Origin: Chania multitudinisentens RB-25
GTDB taxonomy: Bacteria > Pseudomonadota > Gammaproteobacteria > Enterobacterales > Enterobacteriaceae
DNA length: 64,000 nt
Direction of reading: 5' to 3'
Assembly (NCBI RefSeq): GCF_000520015.2
Contig: NZ_CP007044.2
Coordinates: 4,030,001 to 4,094,000, forward strand
The position numbers and the translations under genes were made by a program. Positions 20,575 through 27,421 of this stretch are shown here, piece by piece; positions within the stretch are counted from its first letter, which is position 1; the number at the start of each line of letters is the position of its first letter. A model generated the notes under the pieces. That model was not told the origin of the DNA and did no database searches. It worked only from the letters and a program-made list of their open reading frames with translations.

Positions 20575-21359
20575 TGAGCAGGAAAACCATAACGTGCACA
20601 GTAACAACGGCTCGTCCAAATGATAAGGAAATGGGGCTTTTTTATAAACTTTATCATGCAGCGCAACGCGTTGAAGATCGCTGGTGCCCTAACACCGTTG
20701 GCCCTATTGCCAATGAGCTATCTTACTGCCCTAGCCTGACTCGGCAAGAAAAGATGTTTCTGCTTCGTGCCTGGCAGGTTCTGGTGGACGGGAGTGGCGG
20801 CTTCGGTCGCTTCATGGGTGCCTTTGATACCTACGTTTACAACATACAGGATCCTGCCGTTGACCATGTTGCCTATAAGCCATCACTGATTCAGATGTTT
20901 TGTGATGCTGAACTGCTGCCGGTTGTGATTGAAGCGTATCAAGAAGCGTTGGCAGCACTGGAAGATAAATACCATCAAACAGACAGACTGCAAAAAACAA
21001 TCGACTCAATTCGCCACTCAATTGACCTGGATCATCAGCGCATAGCAGATCTGGAGCGGCGACTACAGCAGCCAGTGGTACCAAGTGACTATTTCGCGTC
21101 ACTGGTGGCAAAGGCTCGTCTATCTGCTGATAAGGCTATGAACAGGTTCCCGCAGCCAAACTATGTATTGCTAAAAGTGGCTGAGGAAGCCGGAGAAGTT
21201 GTGCAAGCAGCCGTCCACTATGCTGAAAACCGCATGAGTTGGGAACGGGTGGAGAGCGAAATTGTGCAGTTGATGGCAATGCTGATCCGCCTGGTAACTG
21301 AGGGTGATCAGGTGAATGGCGTGATTCCGCCAGAAAGTTGCCAAGTGTACTATGGATGA
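20574..21359 (+). CDS. Prophage protein with MazG-like C-terminal domain (261 aa)
   Basis: I use the ATG at 20574 (TGATG overlap). Residues 1-125 are an unrecognised helical region, and 125-165 form a short coiled coil (KTIDSIRHSIDLDHQRIADLERRLQQ). Residues 180-250, NYVLLKVAEEAGEVVQAAVHY, then RVESEIVQLMAMLIRLVTEGD, read like a MazG-type nucleotide pyrophosphohydrolase, where EExxE and a later ExxxD bind Mg. Here the second acidic pair is partly altered (ESEIVQ), so activity is uncertain. It is the last gene before the xis-int unit. Confidence 0.65.
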   Translation: MSRKTITCTVTTARPNDKEMGLFYKLYHAAQRVEDRWCPNTVGPIANELSYCPSLTRQEKMFLLRAWQVLVDGSGGFGRFMGAFDTYVYNIQDPAVDHVAYKPSLIQMFCDAELLPVVIEAYQEALAALEDKYHQTDRLQKTIDSIRHSIDLDHQRIADLERRLQQPVVPSDYFASLVAKARLSADKAMNRFPQPNYVLLKVAEEAGEVVQAAVHYAENRMSWERVESEIVQLMAMLIRLVTEGDQVNGVIPPESCQVYYG

Positions 21360-21545
21360 AGCGAAAAAATTAGAGTACATGAAACTTAAAAGAATAGTCT
21401 CCTCACGTACAACGAGATAACTCTACCTTTGATAGTCAACCATATGTAATTTTATTGTTAACAATCTTGCCCCCTTACCAACTTCCCCCAAACGACCATA
21501 ATCAGGGCGTAACTTCGTTGCGCCCTCACACCAGAGGAAAGCACT
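21360..21545. other. Gap before xis-int
   Basis: 186 bases without a gene, AT-rich from 21,360 to 21,470. A near-perfect hairpin (AGGGCGTAAC/GTTGCGCCCT) lies at about 21,504-21,526, just upstream of xis, and could modulate xis-int translation. No clear promoter is seen. Confidence 0.5.
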
Positions 21546-21815
21546 ATGTCGCAACTACTGACTTTAGAAGAGTGGGGTACAAAGACTTACAAAAGTAAGC
21601 CACCCTCTATAAAAACGCTTCGACGCTGGGCCAGGAATGGAAATATCTATCCTGCCCCAGAGAAACATGGCAGAGAATACCGCGTTCAAGAAAACGCAAT
21701 TTATATCAAGCCAAAATCGTTCCAACTTGCCAGAGATCTGCATAAAGCTGGAGCAATAACATTACCCCCGCTGATAGAGAGAATTATCCATGGCGAAAAG
21801 ACCAACAAGGTATGA
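21546..21815 (+). CDS. xis: Excisionase (lambda Xis family)
   Basis: The protein is 89 aa. LLTLEEWGTKTYKSKPPSIKTLRRWARNGNIYPAPEKHGREYRV is the winged-helix fold of lambda-type Xis, with the recognition helix around SIKTLRRWARNG. Xis binds the attachment-site arm and steers integrase to excision. The gene overlaps int by 26 bases, as xis and int overlap in lambda. It is the penultimate gene of the early operon. Confidence 0.88.
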   Translation: MSQLLTLEEWGTKTYKSKPPSIKTLRRWARNGNIYPAPEKHGREYRVQENAIYIKPKSFQLARDLHKAGAITLPPLIERIIHGEKTNKV

Positions 21816-22875
21816 TGCGAACTTACCTAAAAATCTCACCTATCGCCGAAAGTACAGATCCTTTTACTGGCGTCACCCTATCACCAGAAAAGAGCTACCT
21901 TTAGGGCAGATTGCCCGCAGGGATGCGGTTGGGCAGGCGATTGAGGCAAATAACTACCTGGAGCAAAACTACTTACCTTCAACGCTTATTGAAAGAATTA
22001 AAGGCCGTGAAGAGGTTTTAACCTTAGGATCTTGGCTTGAGCGGTATGAGGTAATATTAGATCGCCGTGATTTAAAACCAAACACAATAAAAATAAGAGG
22101 TAATCAGTTAAAAATGATCCGCTCAGTCATGGGTGAGTATTTATTATCTGAAATAGACACTCGACAAATAGCTGAGTATTTGGAGTCGTTTAATGCCCAA
22201 GGGAAAGGTTCTATGTCAACGGCATTGAGATCTGTACTGTCAGATATATTCAGAGAGGCAATTGTTGAAGGGAGAATAAAAACAAACCCCGTAGAACCGA
22301 CTAAAGCTCCACGCTTAAAAGTTAAGCGCGAGCGCCTTAATTATGATGAGTTCAAGCAAATATATTTAGCTGCGCGTGAACAACCACAGTGGGTAGGGCT
22401 TGCAATGGAAATAGATCTTATTACTGGTCAGCGGCGTGAGGATGTTGTTCTCATGCGCTTTACGGACATTTTCGACGGTCGATTACATATTGAGCAAGGT
22501 AAAACAGGAATGCGCCTTGCCATCCCTTTAGACCTGAGGCTTGAGGCTGCAAATCTATGCCTTGGCGAAGTGATAGAGCGCTGCCGGTCTTCGCATGCTT
22601 CCGACTACATCATCAATACCACTCGACGCTCTAAAAATGGAGATACATCGCTACACCCAGACACCTTAACCAAAGCATTCGTGAAAGCCAGGAATGCTAC
22701 TAAGCTGGATCTTGGTGATAACCCACCAACGTTTCACGAGATCCGCAGCCTTGCGTCAAGGTTGTATAGCATTGAGAAAGGGGAAGAGTTTGCGCAGCGT
22801 CTGTTGGGCCATAAATCAGCAGTTATGACCAAGAAATACCTCGACCCAAGAGGCAAGGAATACGTGCTTGTTTAA
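21790..22875 (+). CDS. int: Tyrosine-family integrase (lambda Int type)
   Basis: The protein is 361 aa (lambda Int is 356). The catalytic set is complete: R215 (ITGQRRED), K238 (EQGKTGMRLAIP), H316 and R319 (TFHEIRS), H341 (LLGHKSAVM) and nucleophile Y350 (TKKYLD). The N-terminal 60 residues form the arm-binding domain and 75-165 the core-binding domain. It catalyses integration, and with Xis excision, at the attachment site, which lies immediately downstream beside sdsR. The AT-rich codon use differs from the recombination genes. It marks the right end of the prophage. Confidence 0.95.
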   Translation: MAKRPTRYDANLPKNLTYRRKYRSFYWRHPITRKELPLGQIARRDAVGQAIEANNYLEQNYLPSTLIERIKGREEVLTLGSWLERYEVILDRRDLKPNTIKIRGNQLKMIRSVMGEYLLSEIDTRQIAEYLESFNAQGKGSMSTALRSVLSDIFREAIVEGRIKTNPVEPTKAPRLKVKRERLNYDEFKQIYLAAREQPQWVGLAMEIDLITGQRREDVVLMRFTDIFDGRLHIEQGKTGMRLAIPLDLRLEAANLCLGEVIERCRSSHASDYIINTTRRSKNGDTSLHPDTLTKAFVKARNATKLDLGDNPPTFHEIRSLASRLYSIEKGEEFAQRLLGHKSAVMTKKYLDPRGKEYVLV

Positions 22876-22990
22876 AAAGACCGGATATAGGTTTTCGTGG
22901 AAATTTCGTGTATTTTCGTGGGATGCGATTTTTTATCATTAAAAATCAATAAGATAAAAAAAGACCGAATACGATTCCTATATTCGGTCT
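22876..22990. other. Probable attachment-site junction (prophage/host)
   Basis: Int ends at 22875 and the host sdsR terminator occupies 22956-22990, so the crossover lies in or just left of the sdsR 3' end. AGACCGGATATAGG (22878-22891, next to int) matches the sdsR terminator sequence AGACCGAATATAGG, read on the other strand, at 13 of 14 bases. The exact core needs the left prophage end, which is outside the window. Confidence 0.55.
22892..22921. repeat. Three phased direct repeats, probable integrase arm sites
   Basis: TTTTCGTGG (22892), ATTTCGTGT (22903) and TTTTCGTGG (22913) repeat at 11 and 10 bases, one DNA turn, just after int. Lambda attP has three adjacent arm sites (P'1-P'3) on the int side, so these are likely integrase arm-type sites. 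Confidence 0.6.
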
Positions 22991-23059
22991 AGGGAAATGG
23001 CTCTTGGGAGAGAGCCGTGCGCTAAAAGTTGGCATTTATGCAGGGCTTACTCAGCCATG
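22956..23059 (-). ncRNA. sdsR: SdsR (RyeB) sigma-S-dependent small RNA
   Basis: Read on the minus strand, the stretch contains TGCCAACTTTTAGCGCACGG, CTCTCTCCCAAGAGCCATTT and the terminator stem AGACCGAATA/TATTCGGTCT followed by seven T. These are the conserved blocks of SdsR/RyeB, an Hfq-binding small RNA of stationary phase. The start near 23059 is inferred from alignment and a sigma-S-like -10 (CTACTCT, 23067-23073). The RNA appears intact, but its 3' flank is now prophage DNA. In E. coli the antisense RNA RyeA (SraC) is transcribed across it from that flank. YebY follows on the same strand upstream, as in E. coli. Confidence 0.9.
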
Positions 23060-23191
23060 CACTTTAAGAGTAGCCTAACATGCTATTTTTGCCAGCCAAC
23101 CGCACGGTAAGTGATAGTTTCATGCTGAAATTAATAAAATACCATTTCCTTTTTCCATAAATCACTCTGTAACCCTCTGGCAAATAAGCGA

Positions 23192-23533
23192 TCAATCAAC
23201 ACATAGCTTCTCTGCCCTTGCACGAAAAACTTCAACACTCATTTTTTGACCTGGATTATTAATATCGTCCAGCAGAATCACATCTAATGGCTGAGCACGC
23301 TGCTGCCCCGTTTTCACCTGTACCTGTGCTGCATCATTCAACGGATATTGCATCAGAGTGCTGTTGTTCAGCACAAACAAAGCATTGCCTTTACGGCATT
23401 GCAGCGTCACTTCCTCTTTAGTGAATGCCCATTGCTTGCCGTATTCAAACTTGGTGATATTAACCAGCTTATCTGCTGCCATTGCACCCGTCGCCATGGT
23501 CAGCAACACGACACCAAGAATTACAGATTTCAT
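23192..23533 (-). CDS. yebY: YebY family periplasmic protein
   Basis: The protein is 113 aa with a signal peptide (MKSVILGVVLLTMATGAMA, cut before ADKLV). The mature part (ITKFEYGKQWAFTKEEVTLQCRKGNALFVLN) and the ending (RARAEKLCVD) match YebY (DUF2511). Two cysteines could form a disulphide. It follows yebZ and yobA in the same direction, an arrangement shared with E. coli where this unit is linked to copper. The biochemical role is not known. Confidence 0.9.
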   Translation of the reverse strand: MKSVILGVVLLTMATGAMAADKLVNITKFEYGKQWAFTKEEVTLQCRKGNALFVLNNSTLMQYPLNDAAQVQVKTGQQRAQPLDVILLDDINNPGQKMSVEVFRARAEKLCVD

Positions 23534-23583
23534 GATATAACCTTATATTGCGATATGATTCGATTTTCCGGCAAGCTGCAATG

Positions 23584-24465
23584 TCATACCGGTGCATAGG
23601 TGGCAAATAAACTGACCAGCAACAATACTGCTCCCCCCAATACCACTTCACACCAGCAAGCTATGGCTAACCCACGCTGAGCCAGCATCGGCACACTACG
23701 CATCGCTGGCACGATGGTATAACGGTTCAACAGGGCAACCATGACCATCAAAACCACCAATCCGACTTTAAACAATAATAAACGCTGATAGGGAGAAGCA
23801 ATATTCACCGGCCAATGCCCCAGTATTATCAGGCTGTTGATAATACCAGTAAAAATCACCAGTGCCACGGCAGCATGGCCCCAACGGGAAAAGCGGATAA
23901 GTGTTGCTACCGTATCACTACGCCACTGAGGTTGCGCCAAATAGCGCAGGCAAACCAGCAACGGCAACAAGCTCCCAAACCAATAGCTCGCAGTCAGCAG
24001 ATGCACTATTTGGTTAAATCGATGCACAAAACCCAGTATTCCCTCATGCATTGCCGCATGCCCAACAAATGCCATGCTGATCAGTAACAGTATTGAGCAC
24101 CCAAGGATCACCTTCACACGGTGGATAGCGGGTAGGAAAAGCGCCAGCAAAGCCAGCAGCGCTCCCACCAAATGCCAACGCCAAATCTCACCAAATGCAG
24201 TGCCCAACACTGCCCACCAAATTTCCAACTGCCAGGTATCAGCCCAGCCATCCCCCATCATCCCAGCCTGTACCGCCAGCATCAACACCGCTGTACACGC
24301 AGAGAGCCAAACGGCCGCAGTCAACAGCGGATGCAAATCGCGTGTAATGCGTGAAGAAAGGCGCTGTGGTGACAGTAAAACGGTGAACAAGCTGATACCA
24401 AACATCAGCATCACCACAGCAAAGTGCACAAAACGGCACAGGACAAACAGGGTTGTCAGCGTCAT
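23584..24465 (-). CDS. yebZ: CopD-family copper resistance membrane protein
   Basis: The protein is 293 aa with about eight membrane helices. CRFVHFAVVMLMFG at the start and HLLTASYWFGSLLPLLVCLR in the middle are the CopD signature, whose His residues are thought to bind copper. It is proposed to move copper across the inner membrane with the periplasmic CopC-like YobA. The start is four bases after the yobA stop, so the two are co-translated. Confidence 0.9.
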   Translation of the reverse strand: MTLTTLFVLCRFVHFAVVMLMFGISLFTVLLSPQRLSSRITRDLHPLLTAAVWLSACTAVLMLAVQAGMMGDGWADTWQLEIWWAVLGTAFGEIWRWHLVGALLALLALFLPAIHRVKVILGCSILLLISMAFVGHAAMHEGILGFVHRFNQIVHLLTASYWFGSLLPLLVCLRYLAQPQWRSDTVATLIRFSRWGHAAVALVIFTGIINSLIILGHWPVNIASPYQRLLLFKVGLVVLMVMVALLNRYTIVPAMRSVPMLAQRGLAIACWCEVVLGGAVLLLVSLFATYAPV

Positions 24466-24468
24466 GGA

Positions 24469-24852
24469 TCATTTTACAGTAAAGCTGTACTGACCTTTAG
24501 TTTTGTGGCCATCAACGGAAACAACATGCCAGCTGACATTATATTTTCCCGCCACCAGTTCCACTTCAAGCGGTACGTTAATTTGCTTATTGTTATTCGC
24601 TGCCAGACTCAATTTGCCCGTTTTCACCACGGCCCGATCCGGGCCAGTGATTTTTACACCACTGAAGTTTGGCTCTATGCCTTCAGAAAAACTCAACGTC
24701 AGCATGTTCGGAGCCGGGCTGATAGTGCTATCCGCTGCAGGAGTTTGTAATTTCAGATGTGCATGTGCCAAAGCTGGCTGAACAGATAACCCTACAGATA
24801 ATATGAAAATGGCAATTAGCAGGTGATATATTGAACGAATTTTAGCGAACAC
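24469..24852 (-). CDS. yobA: CopC-family periplasmic copper-binding protein
   Basis: The protein is 127 aa with a signal peptide ending PALA. The mature protein then begins HAHLK, the N-terminal His that with VDGH near the C-terminus forms the CopC Cu(II) site. The beta-sandwich core includes LTLSFSEGIEPNFSGVKITG. The start is GTG at 24852 with AGGGA ahead. It leads the yobA-yebZ-yebY operon. A perfect palindrome lies directly over the upstream mRNA and ribosome-binding region (24863-24880). Confidence 0.9.
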   Translation of the reverse strand: MFAKIRSIYHLLIAIFILSVGLSVQPALAHAHLKLQTPAADSTISPAPNMLTLSFSEGIEPNFSGVKITGPDRAVVKTGKLSLAANNNKQINVPLEVELVAGKYNVSWHVVSVDGHKTKGQYSFTVK

Positions 24853-24862
24853 AGAAGAATCC

Positions 24863-24880
24863 CTTTTATCATGATAAAAG
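24863..24880. promoter_or_regulatory. 18-bp perfect palindrome before yobA
   Basis: CTTTTATCATGATAAAAG ends against the AGGGA ribosome-binding site of yobA. It may be a regulator site or an RNA hairpin that masks the ribosome-binding site. Confidence 0.5.
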
Positions 24881-25097
24881 TGAAAAGGGGCTAAGCCATT
24901 AGCCGGAGCGATGTTTCCGTAGCCTCCCCCACGATGATCGCACTACAGGCCAGTATGCGTATCCACTGTTTTAATCTTCTCCCCGCAATGCATCACGTTG
25001 AATCATAATGGTGGTGAATCAACAAGTCGAGTACATCACTAATCTTTTGAGATATTGCAGCACGTATCGCTGAAAACTCGCGATTATCTCGAGGTAT
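24881..25097. other. Gap between yobA and ftnA terminator
   Basis: The yobA promoter should lie here. I see no gene and no confident promoter hexamers. Confidence 0.5.
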
Positions 25098-25132
25098 AAA
25101 AAAACCGTGCACTGTGAAGGTACACGGTTTTC
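25098..25132 (-). terminator. ftnA terminator
   Basis: On the minus strand AAAACCGTG and CACGGTTTT pair around a 13-base loop, followed by T. It lies 18 bases after the ftnA stop. Confidence 0.85.
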
Positions 25133-25149
25133 AGCAATACAGAGTGAAT

Positions 25150-25662
25150 TTAGCCGTTACTGCTTTCAGCCGCTGAACTCATTTTCTTCAGGTCTTTATC
25201 AATGAAGAACAAGGCCTTACCACTGTTACCCACCAGTGCTAATTTATCCAGTACGGATTTGAACAGTTTCTCTTCTTCGTGCTGCTCTGCGACATACCAT
25301 TGCAGGAAATTAAAAGTGGAGTAGTCACTGCTGGTCATGGCCACATGCGCCAGTTCATTGATTTGGCGGGTGATTAATTGTTCATGTTCGTAGGTTTGCT
25401 GGAAAACATCAGCCAGTGACTCGAATTCCACCGGCGGCGCAGCAATGCTGCCCAACAGGGGTAAAGCCCCCGTATCGCTGAGGTAATCAAACAGACGCTG
25501 CATATGCTGCATCTCTTCTTGAGAATGTTCTTTCAAGAACCCAGCGGCGCCCTCAAAGCCTTTATCGCTACACCAGGCGCTCATCTGCAAATACAGATTC
25601 GCAGAATAAAACTCCAGGTTAAGTTGTTCATTGAGTTTCTTTGTCATTTCTTGCGTCAGCAT
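25150..25662 (-). CDS. ftnA: Non-haem ferritin FtnA
   Basis: The protein is 170 aa (E. coli FtnA is 165). Ferroxidase ligands are visible: E17 in LNLEFYSANLYL, then HSQEEMQHMQRLFDYL and YEHEQLITRQINEL, with AEQHEEEKLF. It stores iron as a ferric core in a 24-mer. It is monocistronic, with its own terminator. Two Fur-box-like sites lie 150-200 bases upstream; in E. coli Fur raises ftnA transcription by displacing H-NS, and the very AT-rich upstream region fits that model. Confidence 0.95.
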   Translation of the reverse strand: MLTQEMTKKLNEQLNLEFYSANLYLQMSAWCSDKGFEGAAGFLKEHSQEEMQHMQRLFDYLSDTGALPLLGSIAAPPVEFESLADVFQQTYEHEQLITRQINELAHVAMTSSDYSTFNFLQWYVAEQHEEEKLFKSVLDKLALVGNSGKALFFIDKDLKKMSSAAESSNG

Positions 25663-26107
25663 GGTGATCCCTTTTATTTTTCAGACTATAAAATTGATTT
25701 CCCGCATTATGCCTTGATTAAAACAAAATAAAAACACCCGATTTACATCTAGTTATTAATTTATATAAATCAAAGCACTAAATTAAAATCATTGATAGAA
25801 AGATAAATTATTATGAGAATCATTTCTATCTTTACATTTAACTATAAAACGAATCATTCTTATTTAGAATAATAAATACTCTCCGTCATATTTAAGAAAA
25901 AAATAATGATTTCTTTTCCAACACATTCTTGGTGACACTAATATAATCGTGCTTCATCCATAGCAATGCCCCACCATTGCTCATAACCTCATCAAACCAG
26001 CTAATACCAAAGGCCCACTTCGATATATGCGCTGCAAACTTGCCAAGTGCCTGATGGTGGATTACCTTCTGCGTTGATGACATGTAGCAAAGTGAAAGGA
26101 AAATAAG
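25663..26107. promoter_or_regulatory. AT-rich ftnA upstream region with two Fur-like sites
   Basis: TTATGAGAATCATTTCTAT (25811-25829) and AAACGAATCATTCTTAT (about 25846-25864) resemble the Fur consensus GATAATGATAATCATTATC in their ATGAnAATCATT cores. The region is strongly AT-rich and holds no convincing gene. The holE promoter must also be here. Confidence 0.5.
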
Positions 26108-26338
26108 ATGGGTTACAATCTGGCAGAACTTTCCAAAGATGAAATGGACAAAGTAAACGTTGACTTGGCCGCATCGGGTGTAGCATTCAAAGAACGTTAC
26201 AATATGCCGGTGATCCCAGAGATGGTTGAACGTGAACAACCAGCACATCTGCGAGATTATTTTCGTGAGCGCGTAACATATTACCGTGCTGAATCACACA
26301 AATTCTCTCGCCTGCCGTACGAACCTAAAGCGAAGTAA
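26108..26338 (+). CDS. holE: DNA polymerase III theta subunit
   Basis: The protein is 76 aa and matches HolE throughout: NLAELSKDEMDKVNVDLAASGVAFKERYNMPVIPE. Theta binds the proofreading subunit epsilon in the polymerase III core and mildly stabilises it. The start follows AAGGAAAATAAG. It is a single gene with its own terminator directly downstream. Confidence 0.95.
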   Translation: MGYNLAELSKDEMDKVNVDLAASGVAFKERYNMPVIPEMVEREQPAHLRDYFRERVTYYRAESHKFSRLPYEPKAK

Positions 26339-26340
26339 GC

Positions 26341-26367
26341 AACCTGCCTATCAGGCAGGTTTTTTTT
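26341..26367 (+). terminator. holE terminator
   Basis: ACCTGCC-TATCA-GGCAGGT followed by T. The pip gene ends at 26370 on the other strand, so the hairpin separates two converging genes. Confidence 0.85.
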
Positions 26368-26369
26368 GA

Positions 26370-27326
26370 TTATTTAGCAGCAAAACGATCGGTAGCCAGC
26401 ATCAAATGATGCAGGATACCTGGCTCATCCGTTGAATGCCCTGCCCCTTCAACAATGTATAACTCCGCTTCTGGCCAAGCTTGCGCCAGATCCCAAGCAT
26501 TCTGTACCTGGCAAGCCATATCATAACGGCCATGTATAATCACTGCCGGAATATGGCGGATCAGCGATACATTTCTCAGCAATTGGTCATCACTGTCAAG
26601 AAAACCTAGATGGGTAAAGTAATGGTTTTCAATTCGCGCAAAGGCCAGTGCAAAATCATCCTCACCAAAAGAAGCGGATGTATTGCTTGGCAAAAGTGTC
26701 ACAGTCTCACCTTCCCACACGCTCCACAGCTTGGCTGCCTCAAGCTGTACCTGCTTATCTGGTGAGGTCAAACGCTGGCGGTAAGCGGCGATAACGTCTT
26801 TGCGTTCTTCTTCTGACAGAATGGACAGCACGCGTTCCCATTTATCAGGGAAGAAACGAGAAGCTCCATCTTGATAATACCAGCTGAGTTCCTGCTTACG
26901 CAGGGTGAAAATCCCACGCAGCACCATTTCACTGACGCGTTGCGGGTATGTTTGCGCGTAAGCCAGTGCCAATGTAGAACCCCAGGAACCACCGAATATC
27001 AACCATTGTTCTACACCCATCATCTTACGTAGCCGTTCGATATCCTCAACCAAATGCCAGGTAGTATTATTATCCAGGCTGGCATGAGGTTTGGAACGGC
27101 CACAACCGCGTTGATCAAATAGCATCACGTTATAACGCTCAGGATCAAACAATTGCCGATGGTAAGGGGCAATCCCACCACCCGGCCCACCGTGAATAAA
27201 CACAGCAGGCTTACCATTGGGGTTGCCACTCATTTCCCAGTAAATCCGGTGACCATCCCCGGTATCCAGCCAACCACTCTCATAAGCTGCTAATGGTGGG
27301 TACAAACCGCGTAATTGCTGTTCCAT
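26370..27326 (-). CDS. pip: Proline iminopeptidase
   Basis: The protein is 318 aa, alpha/beta-hydrolase fold. The oxyanion region is FIHGGPGGG, the nucleophile S114 is in GGSWGS, the Asp in HGRYDMACQ and the His in GAGHSTDEP. It removes N-terminal proline from peptides in the cytoplasm. It is almost residue-for-residue like the structurally known Serratia marcescens enzyme (317 aa), which supports the genus call. Transcribed alone, towards holE. The start has no strong Shine-Dalgarno. Confidence 0.95.
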   Translation of the reverse strand: MEQQLRGLYPPLAAYESGWLDTGDGHRIYWEMSGNPNGKPAVFIHGGPGGGIAPYHRQLFDPERYNVMLFDQRGCGRSKPHASLDNNTTWHLVEDIERLRKMMGVEQWLIFGGSWGSTLALAYAQTYPQRVSEMVLRGIFTLRKQELSWYYQDGASRFFPDKWERVLSILSEEERKDVIAAYRQRLTSPDKQVQLEAAKLWSVWEGETVTLLPSNTSASFGEDDFALAFARIENHYFTHLGFLDSDDQLLRNVSLIRHIPAVIIHGRYDMACQVQNAWDLAQAWPEAELYIVEGAGHSTDEPGILHHLMLATDRFAAK

Positions 27327-27421
27327 GGTATTTCCGTTTTTTTATGCGTTATTCACTTATAAAAGCCGAAGGCAGGCATCAGGTCAACGGGAAAACGCGG
27401 GTAACCACACCCGCTTGGTCT

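Noticed and set aside
25892..26248. 118-codon minus-strand frame across holE
   Set aside because: Overlaps holE, whose protein is unmistakable; Cys, Phe and His-rich shadow.
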